The translations under genes and the position numbers were made by a program. The notes under the pieces are model-generated. The model saw only the letters and a list, made by a program, of their open reading frames with translations. It was not told the origin of the DNA and did no database searches. Positions 24,840 through 33,410 of a stretch of DNA of 64,000 nucleotides are shown here, in pieces; position 1 is the first letter of the stretch; every line of letters begins with the position of its first letter. The DNA comes from Nocardia brasiliensis (lineage in GTDB: Bacteria > Actinomycetota > Actinomycetes > Mycobacteriales > Mycobacteriaceae): positions 2,852,001 through 2,916,000 of the forward strand of contig NZ_CP046171.1 in the NCBI RefSeq assembly GCF_011801125.1. Direction: 5' to 3'.

Positions 24840-25505
24840 TCAGTCGCGGTGGAACACCGCGCGCCACCGGACGAAATCCGGCCGCCCGGCCGGTGCCACC
24901 TGCTCCACCTTCACCGAGCGCAGGCCGGGGCGGGCGAAGGCGTCGATCTCGGCGCGGGTGAGCGGCCACGGCGGTCCGTCGACCACCTCGTCGTCGGCCC
25001 GGATGCCCGCGATCACCAGCAGGTCGCCGCCCGGCGCGACCAGCCCGGCGACATTCGCGGTCGCCGCGGCGCGCACCGACAGCGGCATCGACTGCACCGT
25101 GATCGACTCGACGACCAGGTCGAACCCGTCTGCCCACGCGGCGGGCGGCGCCAGCAGATCGGCCACCGTGTAGTCCACCGTCGAGTCCGGAAACCGTTCG
25201 CGCGCGGTCTTTATCGCGGTCGCGGAGATGTCGAACGCGGTGGTCCGGCAACCGAGCCCGGCCAGATGCTCGGCGTCACGGCCGAGCCCGCAGCCGACCA
25301 CCAGTGCCCGCATCCCGTCCTCGGCCAGCTGCCGCCGCTCCAGCCAGTCGACCAGCAGCGCGTTCGGGTCCGCCGCGTCCCACGGCACGATCGCGGTGCC
25401 GTGCGCGGCGGCGACGTACAGCCGCTCGAACCAGCCGGTGGGATCGTCCTGCGCGAGCGAGGCCGCGGCCAGCCGTTTCGTATCCACATCACGAGAATCG
25501 GTCAC
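24840..25505 (-). CDS. Class I SAM-dependent methyltransferase
   Basis: A 221-residue cytoplasmic methyltransferase. The SAM-binding glycine-rich loop is ALVVGCGLGRDAEHLAGLG at about residues 67-85, followed by TTAFDISATAI (motif post I) and FDLVVESITVQ (motif II). An N-terminal segment GWFERLYVAA and the PWDAADPNALLVDWL block resemble the thiopurine/TPMT-like group. Substrate not determinable. The next gene upstream is divergent. Confidence 0.82.
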   Translation of the reverse strand: MTDSRDVDTKRLAAASLAQDDPTGWFERLYVAAAHGTAIVPWDAADPNALLVDWLERRQLAEDGMRALVVGCGLGRDAEHLAGLGCRTTAFDISATAIKTARERFPDSTVDYTVADLLAPPAAWADGFDLVVESITVQSMPLSVRAAATANVAGLVAPGGDLLVIAGIRADDEVVDGPPWPLTRAEIDAFARPGLRSVKVEQVAPAGRPDFVRWRAVFHRD

Positions 25506-25589
25506 CCGGCGAGTGTGTCAGCCTGGTCGCGCCGTCGCACAGTGAGCACCGGCGAACGGCCGGTTGGGCCCGGCGGACGGGCACCGGGC

Positions 25590-26405
25590 ATGATCGGCAG
25601 CATGACCGCACTGCGCAGGCCGATCGCCGTCTTCGACGCCGGGCTCGGCAGCTATTCGGCGGTGGCGCTGCTGCGGCGGCGACTGCCCGACCGCGACATC
25701 GTCTACCTCGCCGACCGGGCCAGCTTTCCCTACGGCGCGAAGGACCGGGCGGAGTTGCTCGCCGTGGTCGACCGTGCGGTGCGCTTCCTCGGCACGTACG
25801 ACCCGAGCGCCATCCTGCTGGCCTCCAACGCGCCCTCGGTGACCATCCTGGACGAGCTGTCCGGCGCGGTGCCGATCTTCGGGGTGCGCCCACCCGTGCG
25901 TGCGGCGCTCGCGGTGGCCGACGAGGTCGCCGTGCTGGGCGTGCGTTCGCTGGTGCACAGCGCCGAGCTCGCGGAATTCCTTCTGGCGCAAGCGGGTCCG
26001 GCGCTGCCCCTGGTGCACGCGGTGAATGCGTCGGCACTGGTCGAACTGGTGGAGAGCGGCGATTTCCTGTTCCGGCGCGAGCACACCGCGGCGGTGGTCG
26101 GCGCGTTCCTGGACGAGCTGCTCACCGCCCATCCCGGGATCGGGGCGATCACCCTGTCCAGCACCCATCTGCCGTGGCTGCGCGACTACTTCGAGCGCGC
26201 GCGTCCCGAGGTGCGGCTGTTCGATCCCATCGAAGAGGTGGTGGAGCTCGTGCGTCCGCTCACCGTACCCGGCACCGGCACCGTTCTCGGTCTGGTCACC
26301 GAGAGCCCGCGATATCCAGCGGACGAGTTCCGGGCCATGCTCGCGCGCCTGGAGATCGACCTCGAACTCGAGTCGGTCGTCATCCCCGGCCACAGCGGGC
26401 GCTGA
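25590..26405 (+). CDS. Glutamate racemase (MurI) homologue lacking both catalytic cysteines
   Basis: A 271-residue MurI-fold protein. Family landmarks are present: FDAGLGSYS in place of DSGxGG, VYLADRASFPYGAK, and a phosphate-binding-like segment. The first catalytic Cys of the ACNTA motif is Ser (ASNAPS, S79) and the second, in GCTHYP, is also Ser (LSSTHLP, S191); the serine after the first Asp is Ala (A17). Conventional two-thiol proton transfer would not be possible, so it is probably not a racemase or has a changed chemistry. ATG 25590 and ATG 25602 are both possible. Upstream lies the divergent methyltransferase. Confidence 0.8.
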   Translation: MIGSMTALRRPIAVFDAGLGSYSAVALLRRRLPDRDIVYLADRASFPYGAKDRAELLAVVDRAVRFLGTYDPSAILLASNAPSVTILDELSGAVPIFGVRPPVRAALAVADEVAVLGVRSLVHSAELAEFLLAQAGPALPLVHAVNASALVELVESGDFLFRREHTAAVVGAFLDELLTAHPGIGAITLSSTHLPWLRDYFERARPEVRLFDPIEEVVELVRPLTVPGTGTVLGLVTESPRYPADEFRAMLARLEIDLELESVVIPGHSGR

Positions 26406-27144
26406 TCGGCGGGCCTGCCGTGCGCGCCGGTGGTGTGCGGCTCGTCGCGGACTCGCTTCGCGAGGGGGTGACCCGGTCGACCGAGTCGCCCGGTAATCCC
26501 TTCCACCCGAACAGGTTCGGCGCGCTAGCCGAGGATTCGCGGCGCGCCGTTCCTGGCGCCCGGTCGGTGGCCGGTGTGGCGGTGTGCCGCTGCTTCCTGT
26601 CCGGGCGCATGGCGCGATCGATCCATCTCGTCAATGCGGTTCGGGGAGACCGGGAACACGGTGAAACGGCAACATTCCCGTCAACCCGGGTGACGGATTG
26701 CTCGGGGCGGTCGTCCAGCGGGGGTGATCGGGGGTGCGAAGGATGCTCGACGGGAGGCAACCAAGTGACCGATCGGTGCGAGACCATCAAGCGCAGGGGA
26801 CGTACCGCCGCGGTGCCATCGCCATCGGCGGGAGCGCCACGACCGCAGCGAGTTTCGTGGTCGCGGGCGCGACGCGCCCGGGTGCACGCGGCTTTGTCCG
26901 GGCCGGGCGGCGCGGCCGGAAACCTCGCAGCGAACATCGGGCGTTTCGGCGCGTCGTGCCCGCGACACGGACATCGTGAACCGTTCAGTCTGGTACGCGC
27001 ACCGGCGAAAACCGTGTCGCGGCACGCCGCATTCACCCGGCAAATCGACACTTTTCGCTGGCAACGGTGCGTCGGCTGGAAATGCGATGTAGCCTTCTCC
27101 CGCGTGATCACTTGTCTGCCATCGAATCTCCTCCTGGAGCCTAA
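26406..27144. other. 739-bp region without recognisable gene
   Basis: Open frames exist on both strands, but their translations are Arg/Pro/Ser rich, lack family resemblance and lack ribosome binding sites, so I read them as chance frames in GC-rich DNA. The last 80 bp become AT-richer (CACTTTTCGCTGG..., TGATCACTTG) and probably contain the promoter of the DUF2637 gene, whose ribosome binding site is CCTGGAGCC just before ATG 27145. Confidence 0.5.
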
Positions 27145-28737
27145 ATGACCATCCAGCATCCCATCGAGGACGAGGTCACGCAGCTGGCGAAGCGGGTCGA
27201 AAAGGCTCGTGGCCGGCTGGCATACCAATTCGATCCCGCGTTGACCGAAGCGCTGTCCGAGGACGAGCTGCAGGCGGAACGCGAGCTAGCCGAGCGGATT
27301 CGCGGCCAGGACCGTGGTCAGCGCTGGAAAGAGGCTCAGGCCGCCGCGTCGGCGGCCGACCGCGCCAGGCAGACCACCGAAGCCATCGAAAAGGCCGACA
27401 TGCGAGATCTCCTGATGGCCCGCAAGGCCATTGCGTCACAGCGCCGTGAGTCGAGCCCGCATGCCAAACTCGCCTCGCTGTACCGGCATCGGGCCTGGTC
27501 GCTGCGCGCGCTGGCGGGTGTGGTCGGCGCGGGCATGCTGTGGTCGGCAGTGAACGTTCAGCAGAACATCGCGCCCGGCGGCGCCGACGATCCGCTGTTC
27601 TGGTTCAGCTATCTGCTGGAAGGGATGATCAGCGTCTGCTTGATCATCATCATGATCGGCACCAACAAGGTGGCCGAGTGGGGCATCGTCGACAACCGCA
27701 AGCAGGTCGTCGCCGCTGAGGTCGCGCTGCTGTCGCTGACCGTCACCCTGAACACCTACCCGTACGTGCGCGCGGAGCAGTGGTACGACGCGGGCGTGCA
27801 CGCCGTCGCGCCCGTGATGATCGGTGTGGCACTGCTGATTCACGACGCGGCCAGCGCGCGCTACGGCCTGGCGATCCACCGCGCCACCGAGCAGGTGCGC
27901 GATCTGCCCGATCCGGCCGAGCAGATCCGGCGCACGCTGCCGCCGATCGCCAGCTACCGGATGGATCGGCGGACCTCGGACGTGATGGCGGCCAGCGCGA
28001 TCGCCGAACTCACCGTCGAGCCGGAGCCGGACCCGATCGCCGAGCTGGGCGCAGGCCCGAGCACCGCCGTCGTCGATCCCGAGATCGATGTCGTGGTGCA
28101 GGACGAGGCGGCCGCGGCGGAGAAGAAGCCCGCGGCGACGGGCTCGGCGTTCCGCAGCGTGCCCGCGTTCGAGGCGAGCTCGACCTACGAGAAGCTCGCC
28201 GCGCTCGACAAGCTCGTCGAGGCCGACAGCGGCGCGTTCCCGGCCAAGCCCGAGAGCGCGCGCCCCGCAGGCGATTCCGAGCTCCGTCCGGCGACCAACG
28301 GTGCCACGGTCGAGACCGCGGCCACCGCGAACGCCGAGGCGAACACCGCCGAGCTGCCCGCCGCGAAGAGCAAGCCCGCCGCGGCCACCGAGAAGCGCGC
28401 GGCCGACCCCAAGCCCGCCGCCGCGACGGCCAAGAACGGCGCCGCCAAGCCCGCCACGGCGGAGGTGACCCCGGCCAAGCCCGCACCCGCGGTGACGAAG
28501 CCTGCCTCGGCGGCGCAGTCGGCGAGCGCCACGACGGCCGCGATCAAGCGTCAGGAGACCGAGAAGCCGGGCGGGGCAACCGATGCCAAGGATGGGCTGC
28601 CGACCCCGGAGATCCACGACACCGGCCAGTTCCGCATCGCCGAGATCCTCGAGCAGGAACTCGCCGAGCTGCAGGCGGCGCGTCGCCGGGCCCGCACCAA
28701 CCGCAAGACCTCGCCCGCCGCGGGACGCGATCGCTGA
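27145..28737 (+). CDS. DUF2637-like membrane protein with low-complexity tail
   Basis: A 530-residue protein. Residues 1-110 are charged and helical (VEKARGRLAYQFDP, KEAQAAASAADRARQ). Residues ~118-235 hold about four transmembrane helices (LRALAGVVGAGMLWSAVN, EGMISVCLIIIMIGTN, VVAAEVALLSLTVTLNTYP, VAPVMIGVALLIHDA), matching DUF2637, a family seen in actinobacterial chromosomes and plasmids beside replication or transfer genes. From ~300 on, the sequence is Ala/Pro/Lys/Glu rich and probably disordered, ending with a conserved-looking basic tip (FRIAEILEQELAELQAARRR). No plasmid genes lie nearby. Function unknown. Confidence 0.75.
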   Translation: MTIQHPIEDEVTQLAKRVEKARGRLAYQFDPALTEALSEDELQAERELAERIRGQDRGQRWKEAQAAASAADRARQTTEAIEKADMRDLLMARKAIASQRRESSPHAKLASLYRHRAWSLRALAGVVGAGMLWSAVNVQQNIAPGGADDPLFWFSYLLEGMISVCLIIIMIGTNKVAEWGIVDNRKQVVAAEVALLSLTVTLNTYPYVRAEQWYDAGVHAVAPVMIGVALLIHDAASARYGLAIHRATEQVRDLPDPAEQIRRTLPPIASYRMDRRTSDVMAASAIAELTVEPEPDPIAELGAGPSTAVVDPEIDVVVQDEAAAAEKKPAATGSAFRSVPAFEASSTYEKLAALDKLVEADSGAFPAKPESARPAGDSELRPATNGATVETAATANAEANTAELPAAKSKPAAATEKRAADPKPAAATAKNGAAKPATAEVTPAKPAPAVTKPASAAQSASATTAAIKRQETEKPGGATDAKDGLPTPEIHDTGQFRIAEILEQELAELQAARRRARTNRKTSPAAGRDR

Positions 28738-29023
28738 TCGCGAGCCCCGCCAACGTACTGGAATCGTCCGGCCCGCTTCGCTACTCGGTACCCACCGAGC
28801 AGCGCAGTGCGTCGAACCTCCAGCACCGGACCGCGCCGGTGATAGCCGCCCCACCCGCGCAGGCCGCAGTGACCCGCCAGCAGTACCGGCAGCGAGCGAT
28901 GCCGCGCGCAGTCCAACGCACCCATGGCCACCACTTGCCGCCGATCACCGACCCCGGTTGGATCGCCAGACCTGGTGCACCATCGACGTTGTGACGCGCG
29001 TGCGATGAACTCCGTCGGCGCGC
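28738..29023. other. Intergenic, with a possible small ORF (28839-28994, +)
   Basis: Directly after the DUF2637 stop, the +frame starting in phase with 28839 stays open to a TGA at 28992-28994, with GC-rich third positions. It encodes the stretch VIAAPPAQAAVTRQQYRQRA and ends ARPGAPSTL. GTG 28839 would give 51 residues. No ribosome binding site or family is evident. It could be a small gene or the frameshifted old C terminus of the upstream protein. Confidence 0.3.
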
Positions 29024-29917
29024 TCAGGCGGGTTTGTGGGCGGTCAGGTATTGGATGGCCGCGGTCAGTTGGTTGAAGGGGGTTGGGAGTTCGGGCATGG
29101 GGCGGTGGTAGATGCTCGGCAGTTCGTCGGGGCGCAGGGTGCTGGTGGTCCAGCCCTGTGCGGTGAGCCAGCCCGCGGTGTCGGCGCGCGCGTCGGTGTA
29201 GAACAGCGTGCTGAAATCGACCTTGTCGTAAGGGGTGTCGCGCAGATGCTCGGCTTGGTAGTCGGAGACCTGTCGCAGATCGACCGAGTTGTCGAAGGTG
29301 TCGGTGGCCAGGCTGCTGCTCGGCGCGGACAGTTCGTCGATGCGATGGAAGAGGGCGTCCTGCGCCGCGCCGGGCAGGTAGGGGAGCAGCCCCTCTGCCG
29401 ACCAGACCGTGGGGATCGCGGGATCGAAACCGGCCGCGATCAGGGCGGCCGGCCAGTCGTCACGCAGATCGATGGAGACTTCCCGGCGATCGGCCCGGGG
29501 AACGGCACCGGCCTCGGACAGCACTTGGCGTTTGAAATCGAGTACCTGCGGCTGGTCGATCTCGAACACGGTCGTGCCCTGCGGCCAGTCCAGCCGATAG
29601 GCGCGCGCGTCCAAACCCGCGGCCAGGATCACCGCCTGACGCACTCCGGATCGTCCCGCCGACAGGAAAAGATCGTCGAAGAACTTGCTGCGCAGGCCGA
29701 TATAGCCGTCCATCAGCGGCGTGCCCGTCCACCGCTGCGGATCGCGGACCAGCGCGATCGTGGCCTGGTCGCCGGCCGCCTCGACGAACAGGGCGGCATA
29801 GTCGTCCTGGATCAGGGCGTCGGGCCGTCCGGTCTCGATCGCGCGGGCGGCCGCGACCTGCAGCGCGGTCATCCCCACGCTGCTGACGATGTCCCAGGTG
29901 TCACCTTCGGTACGCAT
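29024..29917 (-). CDS. TIGR00027-family SAM-dependent methyltransferase
   Basis: A 297-residue methyltransferase of the leucine carboxyl methyltransferase-like group that is heavily expanded in mycobacteria and Nocardia. It starts with DTWDIVSSVGMTALQVAAAR and carries the family blocks AVILAAGLDARAYRLDWP, TTVFEIDQPQVLDFK, STDLRDDWP-like (SIDLRDDWPAAL) and PTVWSAEGLLPYLP. The cytoplasmic enzyme probably O-methylates a small-molecule carboxylate. The substrate is unknown for nearly all members. It is monocistronic as far as can be seen. Confidence 0.9.
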   Translation of the reverse strand: MRTEGDTWDIVSSVGMTALQVAAARAIETGRPDALIQDDYAALFVEAAGDQATIALVRDPQRWTGTPLMDGYIGLRSKFFDDLFLSAGRSGVRQAVILAAGLDARAYRLDWPQGTTVFEIDQPQVLDFKRQVLSEAGAVPRADRREVSIDLRDDWPAALIAAGFDPAIPTVWSAEGLLPYLPGAAQDALFHRIDELSAPSSSLATDTFDNSVDLRQVSDYQAEHLRDTPYDKVDFSTLFYTDARADTAGWLTAQGWTTSTLRPDELPSIYHRPMPELPTPFNQLTAAIQYLTAHKPA

Positions 29918-30110
29918 GATGCTCTCCTCGAAGTCTTCGACGACCGGCGCGACGAGTCACATCGGACCGCCGATCGGGCGAATTCGCTTGTCGGCGTGTT
30001 GATTACGGCGCCGACCGCCGGGTCGAGCGGGAAACGACTTCGATCATACGACTGACTGGGACGGGCGTGCTAGAGCACTGCTGTGGCCGGACTCAGCGGG
30101 CGGTGGGGCC

Positions 30111-31421
30111 TCAGCAGGTCTTCGGCCCCGGGGAGCCGCCCGCGACCACGCCCGTGAGCCAGAGCAGCGCCGGCTCGTAGCCGATGAGCTCGGCCGAGAT
30201 GTGCTCCGAGGCCGGGACGCGGAAGAAGCGGAGGTCCGCGCCGCCCGCGCAGTAGCGCTGCACCACCGGCTCGATCGACGGGATGGGGATGATCGGGTCG
30301 GTGGCGGAGTGCCACATGGCGATCGGCACGTCCGGGACATCCCCGTAGCCGAGGCTGTCGCGGTGCAGCACCGCCTGGACGCCGGGATCGAGGAAGGCCT
30401 GCGGATCCTTCAAGTAGTGCTTCAACGGTCGCCACGCACCGGTGGCCGCCGCGGTGTAGAGGCAACGGTGTTCGATGTCCTTGGCGATCGTCATGCCGTC
30501 GGGGGTGAGAAACTTTTCCAGCGGCAGGTCGTCCGGGAACTCACGGGACAGGCCGATGATCCAGATCCAGCCGACGAAATCGGACTGCCCGGCGATACCG
30601 GACCCGGCGTCCATCGCGAACTGCGTCATCGCGTGCTTGTCCCCGGGCACGCCACCCTGGGCGCTGCCCTTGACCGGAAGCTCGGGGGCGTAGCCGCGAT
30701 GCAGCTCGGCCGCCCATGCCGTGGCACTGCCACCGCCGGAGTACCCCCACAGCCCGACCGGGGCGTCGTCGAGCCCGAGGCCGGCGCGCCGGACCGCGCG
30801 GGCGCCGTCGAGCACCATCCGTCCCTCGCTCGGCGCGAGCGTGGTGCTGGTCTTGCCGTTGAAGTCGGGCACCGCCACCGCCATGCCCTCGGCGAGGAAT
30901 TGCAGCAGCAGCTGGGTTTCCTTCATGGTGCCCGCGCGCAGCGTGTGCGAGGGGTTGCACGCGGGGTCGAGGCCGTCGATCGCCTCCTGGTAGGAGATGA
31001 GCGGACGCGGTGTCGGCCCGAGCCAGGGGATGCCGGGGATCAGCACGGTGGTCGCCGTGGTGATCGGCCGATCGTGGCTGTCGGTGCTGCGGTAGAGGAT
31101 CTGCTCGGTGTGCACCGGCGGCCACGGGACGCCGAGCAGGTAGCTCGTCACCACGCGTTTGCGGATGACATCGCCGTTGGCATAGCTGCCGAGGTCGGCG
31201 GGATCGTCGTACCACCGGTCCTCGCCGGGCATCGGCACCGGGATCACCTTGTAGATGTCGGTTTCGCTGGGCAGCGGCGGAAGTTGGTTCTCGTCCGGCC
31301 GATTCGGCCAGGCGGGCGCGGGATCGCCGGCCGGTGCGGCGGTCGCCGTCGCGGTCAGCGTGAGGGTGGCGGTGAGGGCGATACCCACCGCGAAGGTCGC
31401 AGAACGAAGGCAGAGCAGCAT
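30111..31421 (-). CDS. Secreted LIP-family lipase/esterase
   Basis: A 436-residue secretory lipase of the Candida-type LIP family (PF03583), widespread in Nocardia and mycobacteria. The signal peptide spans residues 1-~30 (LTATLTLTATATAAPA). The nucleophile elbow is GYSGGGSAT. The acid and histidine are probably the aspartate in MWHSATDPIIP and the histidine in PASEHISAELI. It hydrolyses acyl esters outside the cell. ATG 31421 is chosen because GAGGAT sits 6-7 nt upstream; a longer form from 31442 is possible. Cys residues near the C terminus could form disulfides. Confidence 0.87.
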   Translation of the reverse strand: MLLCLRSATFAVGIALTATLTLTATATAAPAGDPAPAWPNRPDENQLPPLPSETDIYKVIPVPMPGEDRWYDDPADLGSYANGDVIRKRVVTSYLLGVPWPPVHTEQILYRSTDSHDRPITTATTVLIPGIPWLGPTPRPLISYQEAIDGLDPACNPSHTLRAGTMKETQLLLQFLAEGMAVAVPDFNGKTSTTLAPSEGRMVLDGARAVRRAGLGLDDAPVGLWGYSGGGSATAWAAELHRGYAPELPVKGSAQGGVPGDKHAMTQFAMDAGSGIAGQSDFVGWIWIIGLSREFPDDLPLEKFLTPDGMTIAKDIEHRCLYTAAATGAWRPLKHYLKDPQAFLDPGVQAVLHRDSLGYGDVPDVPIAMWHSATDPIIPIPSIEPVVQRYCAGGADLRFFRVPASEHISAELIGYEPALLWLTGVVAGGSPGPKTC

Positions 31422-31650
31422 TGCGGGATCCTCATGGGGCATTGATGGGCACCTGAGCCAGGGGCCGCCGCGTGCGACGGCCGCCAACCGGGACTCGGGA
31501 GAGCGCCCGACCGACCGAACGAGCACCCATTCCATCCGACCCCCGCCGCGGTGTCACTACGCACTCGCTCAGTATTTGCCCACCCAACACTGTGCACAGT
31601 GCACATATGTAACTGTCATTACACGGATAATGTCCGGGTACCGGAGTGCC

Positions 31651-31878
31651 TCAGAATCTCGGACCCGCCGATGTCTCGAGCGGCGTGGGCAGATCAGCCA
31701 CGCCGGAGGACGGGCGGCAGGCGAGGGACTCGGCGACCTCGATCGGCACGGTGGCGGCGATGATGTTGTCCAGTGCGGCGCGGGCGGCATCGAGTTCGCC
31801 TATGGCGGCGCTGATTCGGTCGCGTTCCCGGTACGGGTCGGGCAGCTCGGAGTGCCTCAGTGCGGGTCCGGGACGCAA
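31651..31878 (-). CDS. Small protein downstream of pxpC-like gene
   Basis: A frame of about 75 residues continues after the pxpC-like gene with codon usage as good as its neighbours. The core is a charged helix (RERDRISAAIGELDAARAAL) and an ending DLPTPLETSAGPRF. The start is uncertain: TTG 31878, overlapping the pxpC end by 22 nt, is the best candidate, since no ATG or GTG is available in frame. Size and position recall the small AtzG-like subunits that travel with allophanate hydrolase genes, but the sequence match is too weak to claim it. Confidence 0.5.
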   Translation of the reverse strand: MRPGPALRHSELPDPYRERDRISAAIGELDAARAALDNIIAATVPIEVAESLACRPSSGVADLPTPLETSAGPRF

Positions 31879-32747
31879 CGGAATCGGAGATGCTGGCCCG
31901 GTCGTAGCTGGGCGAGCCGGTCCACGTCGGCGCTGAGTACCGTGCCGATCACCGGGTAACCGCCGGTGATCGGGTGATCGGCGAGGAAGACGACGGGTTC
32001 GCCGCTGGGTTGCACCTGGATGGCGCCGAGGGCCATGCCCTCGGTGGGGAGTTCCTTGTCGTTGATCCGGGTGAGCGGGGGATGATCGCCGACCCGGGTG
32101 AGTCGCACGCCGACCCGGTCGGCGCGGTCGGTCATCGCCCAGGTGCCGGTGCACAGCGAGCGCGGATCGGTGAACCAGTCCTCGCGCGGGCCGAGCAGCA
32201 CGCGGACCTCGACCGTCGACGTGTCGAGCGAAGGCAGCGGCGCCACAGCGACATTCGGCCACGGCAGGCCTCGTGTCGAGCCCACCGGGAGCTCGGTTCC
32301 CGCCGCGAGTGCTTCCGGGCCAAGCCCGGCCAGCGTGTCCCGGCTGCGCGAACCGAGCACCGGCTCGACCGCGATCCCCCCGCGCACGCCCACGTAGGCG
32401 CGCAGACCCGCGGTCGCCATGCCGAGCCGCAGGCGCTGCCCGGTCGTCAAGGCGAGCACGGACGCGTTGGCCTCGGGGACACCGTCGATCGTGATCGGCG
32501 CCGGGGCGCCGGTGACCGCGAGCAGTACCGGGGCCAGCGCCGTCAATTCCAGTCCGCCGAGCAGGGTTTCGATGCCCGCCGCGTTCTCGGGGTTGCCGAC
32601 CAGTCGATTCGCCAGCCGCAGCGCGGCACGGTCGGCCGCGCCGGAGACGCCGACGCCGATGGCGAACCAGCCGGGTCTGCCCAGATCCTGGATGGTGCTC
32701 AAAGCTCCTGCGGCGGTGACCCGTAGCGCGGCATGTCCCGCACTCAT
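31857..32747 (-). CDS. pxpC: 5-oxoprolinase subunit C-like carboxyltransferase-fold protein
   Basis: A 296-residue protein of the biotin-dependent carboxyltransferase/PxpC (KipA, allophanate hydrolase subunit 2) family. Landmarks are GALSTIQDLGRPGWFAIGV at the N terminus with GVSGAADRAALRLANRLVGN, the RAYVGVRGGI block, and PSGEPVVFLADHPITGGYPV near the end. With PxpA and PxpB it forms an ATP-dependent 5-oxoprolinase that opens pyroglutamate to glutamate. The ATG at 32747 overlaps the pxpB stop. No pxpA gene (LamB/YcsF) lies in the visible neighbourhood. Confidence 0.88.
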   Translation of the reverse strand: MSAGHAALRVTAAGALSTIQDLGRPGWFAIGVGVSGAADRAALRLANRLVGNPENAAGIETLLGGLELTALAPVLLAVTGAPAPITIDGVPEANASVLALTTGQRLRLGMATAGLRAYVGVRGGIAVEPVLGSRSRDTLAGLGPEALAAGTELPVGSTRGLPWPNVAVAPLPSLDTSTVEVRVLLGPREDWFTDPRSLCTGTWAMTDRADRVGVRLTRVGDHPPLTRINDKELPTEGMALGAIQVQPSGEPVVFLADHPITGGYPVIGTVLSADVDRLAQLRPGQHLRFRCVPDPH

Positions 32748-33400
32748 GCGGTGGCCTCCTCGGTGAAACGGACTCTGGTGCCGGGACGTAACGGGGACGG
32801 TTCGGTCCGGGTGAGGTCCCACAGGCGAAAGTCGGTGGTGCCGATGATCTGCCAGCCGCCGGGTGAGCGCCGCGGATAGACGGCGCTGTACCCGTCGGCC
32901 AATGCTACCGAGCCCGCGGGCACCGACGTGCGCGCCTCGGCCCGCCGCGGCACCGCCAGCCCCGTGTCCGTGCTCTCCAGGTAGCCGAAGCCGGGCGCGA
33001 ATCCGACGAAGGCGCAACGCCATCGCGCCTTGGTGTGCGCCTCGATCACCGCGCGGGTATCAGTGCCGAGCAGTTCCGCGACCGTCGCAAGGTCCGGGCC
33101 GTCGTAGCGGACCGGGATGACGACCGCGGCGGGCGCCGGTGCCTCGGCCGCCGCCCGCCCGGGTGTCTGCGCGCGCCGGAACAGCTGGCGCAGACCGTTT
33201 TCCACTGCTCGGCTGTCCGCCCTGTCGGTCATGGTGACCAGTACCGTCTGCGCCGCGGGCAGTACATCGCGCACCCCATCGGGCAACTCGCACCGCAACA
33301 GGTCGACGAAGGCGACGAGGTCGGCGTGGTCCTCCGGCGCGACCAGCAGGGCGCGGTCGCCGGCGGGCATGATGCGCGGCAGTGCGGTGGTCACCGACAT
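32744..33400 (-). CDS. pxpB: 5-oxoprolinase subunit B-like protein
   Basis: A 218-residue PxpB/KipI (allophanate hydrolase subunit 1) protein. Typical motifs are MPAGDRALLV near the N terminus, VVIPVRYDGPDLATVAELLG in the middle, CAFVGFAPGFGYLES, and RAEARTSVPAGSVALADGYS before a WQIIGTTDFRLWDL ending. It partners the product of the overlapping pxpC gene. The MFS transporter gene lies 10 bp upstream in the same direction, so transporter and enzyme subunits form one operon. Confidence 0.9.
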   Translation of the reverse strand: MSVTTALPRIMPAGDRALLVAPEDHADLVAFVDLLRCELPDGVRDVLPAAQTVLVTMTDRADSRAVENGLRQLFRRAQTPGRAAAEAPAPAAVVIPVRYDGPDLATVAELLGTDTRAVIEAHTKARWRCAFVGFAPGFGYLESTDTGLAVPRRAEARTSVPAGSVALADGYSAVYPRRSPGGWQIIGTTDFRLWDLTRTEPSPLRPGTRVRFTEEATA

Positions 33401-33410
33401 CCTTTCTCGC

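Noticed and set aside
26734..27130. Small genes in the gap before the DUF2637 gene
   Set aside because: Frames are Arg/Pro/Gly rich, without start signals or family resemblance.
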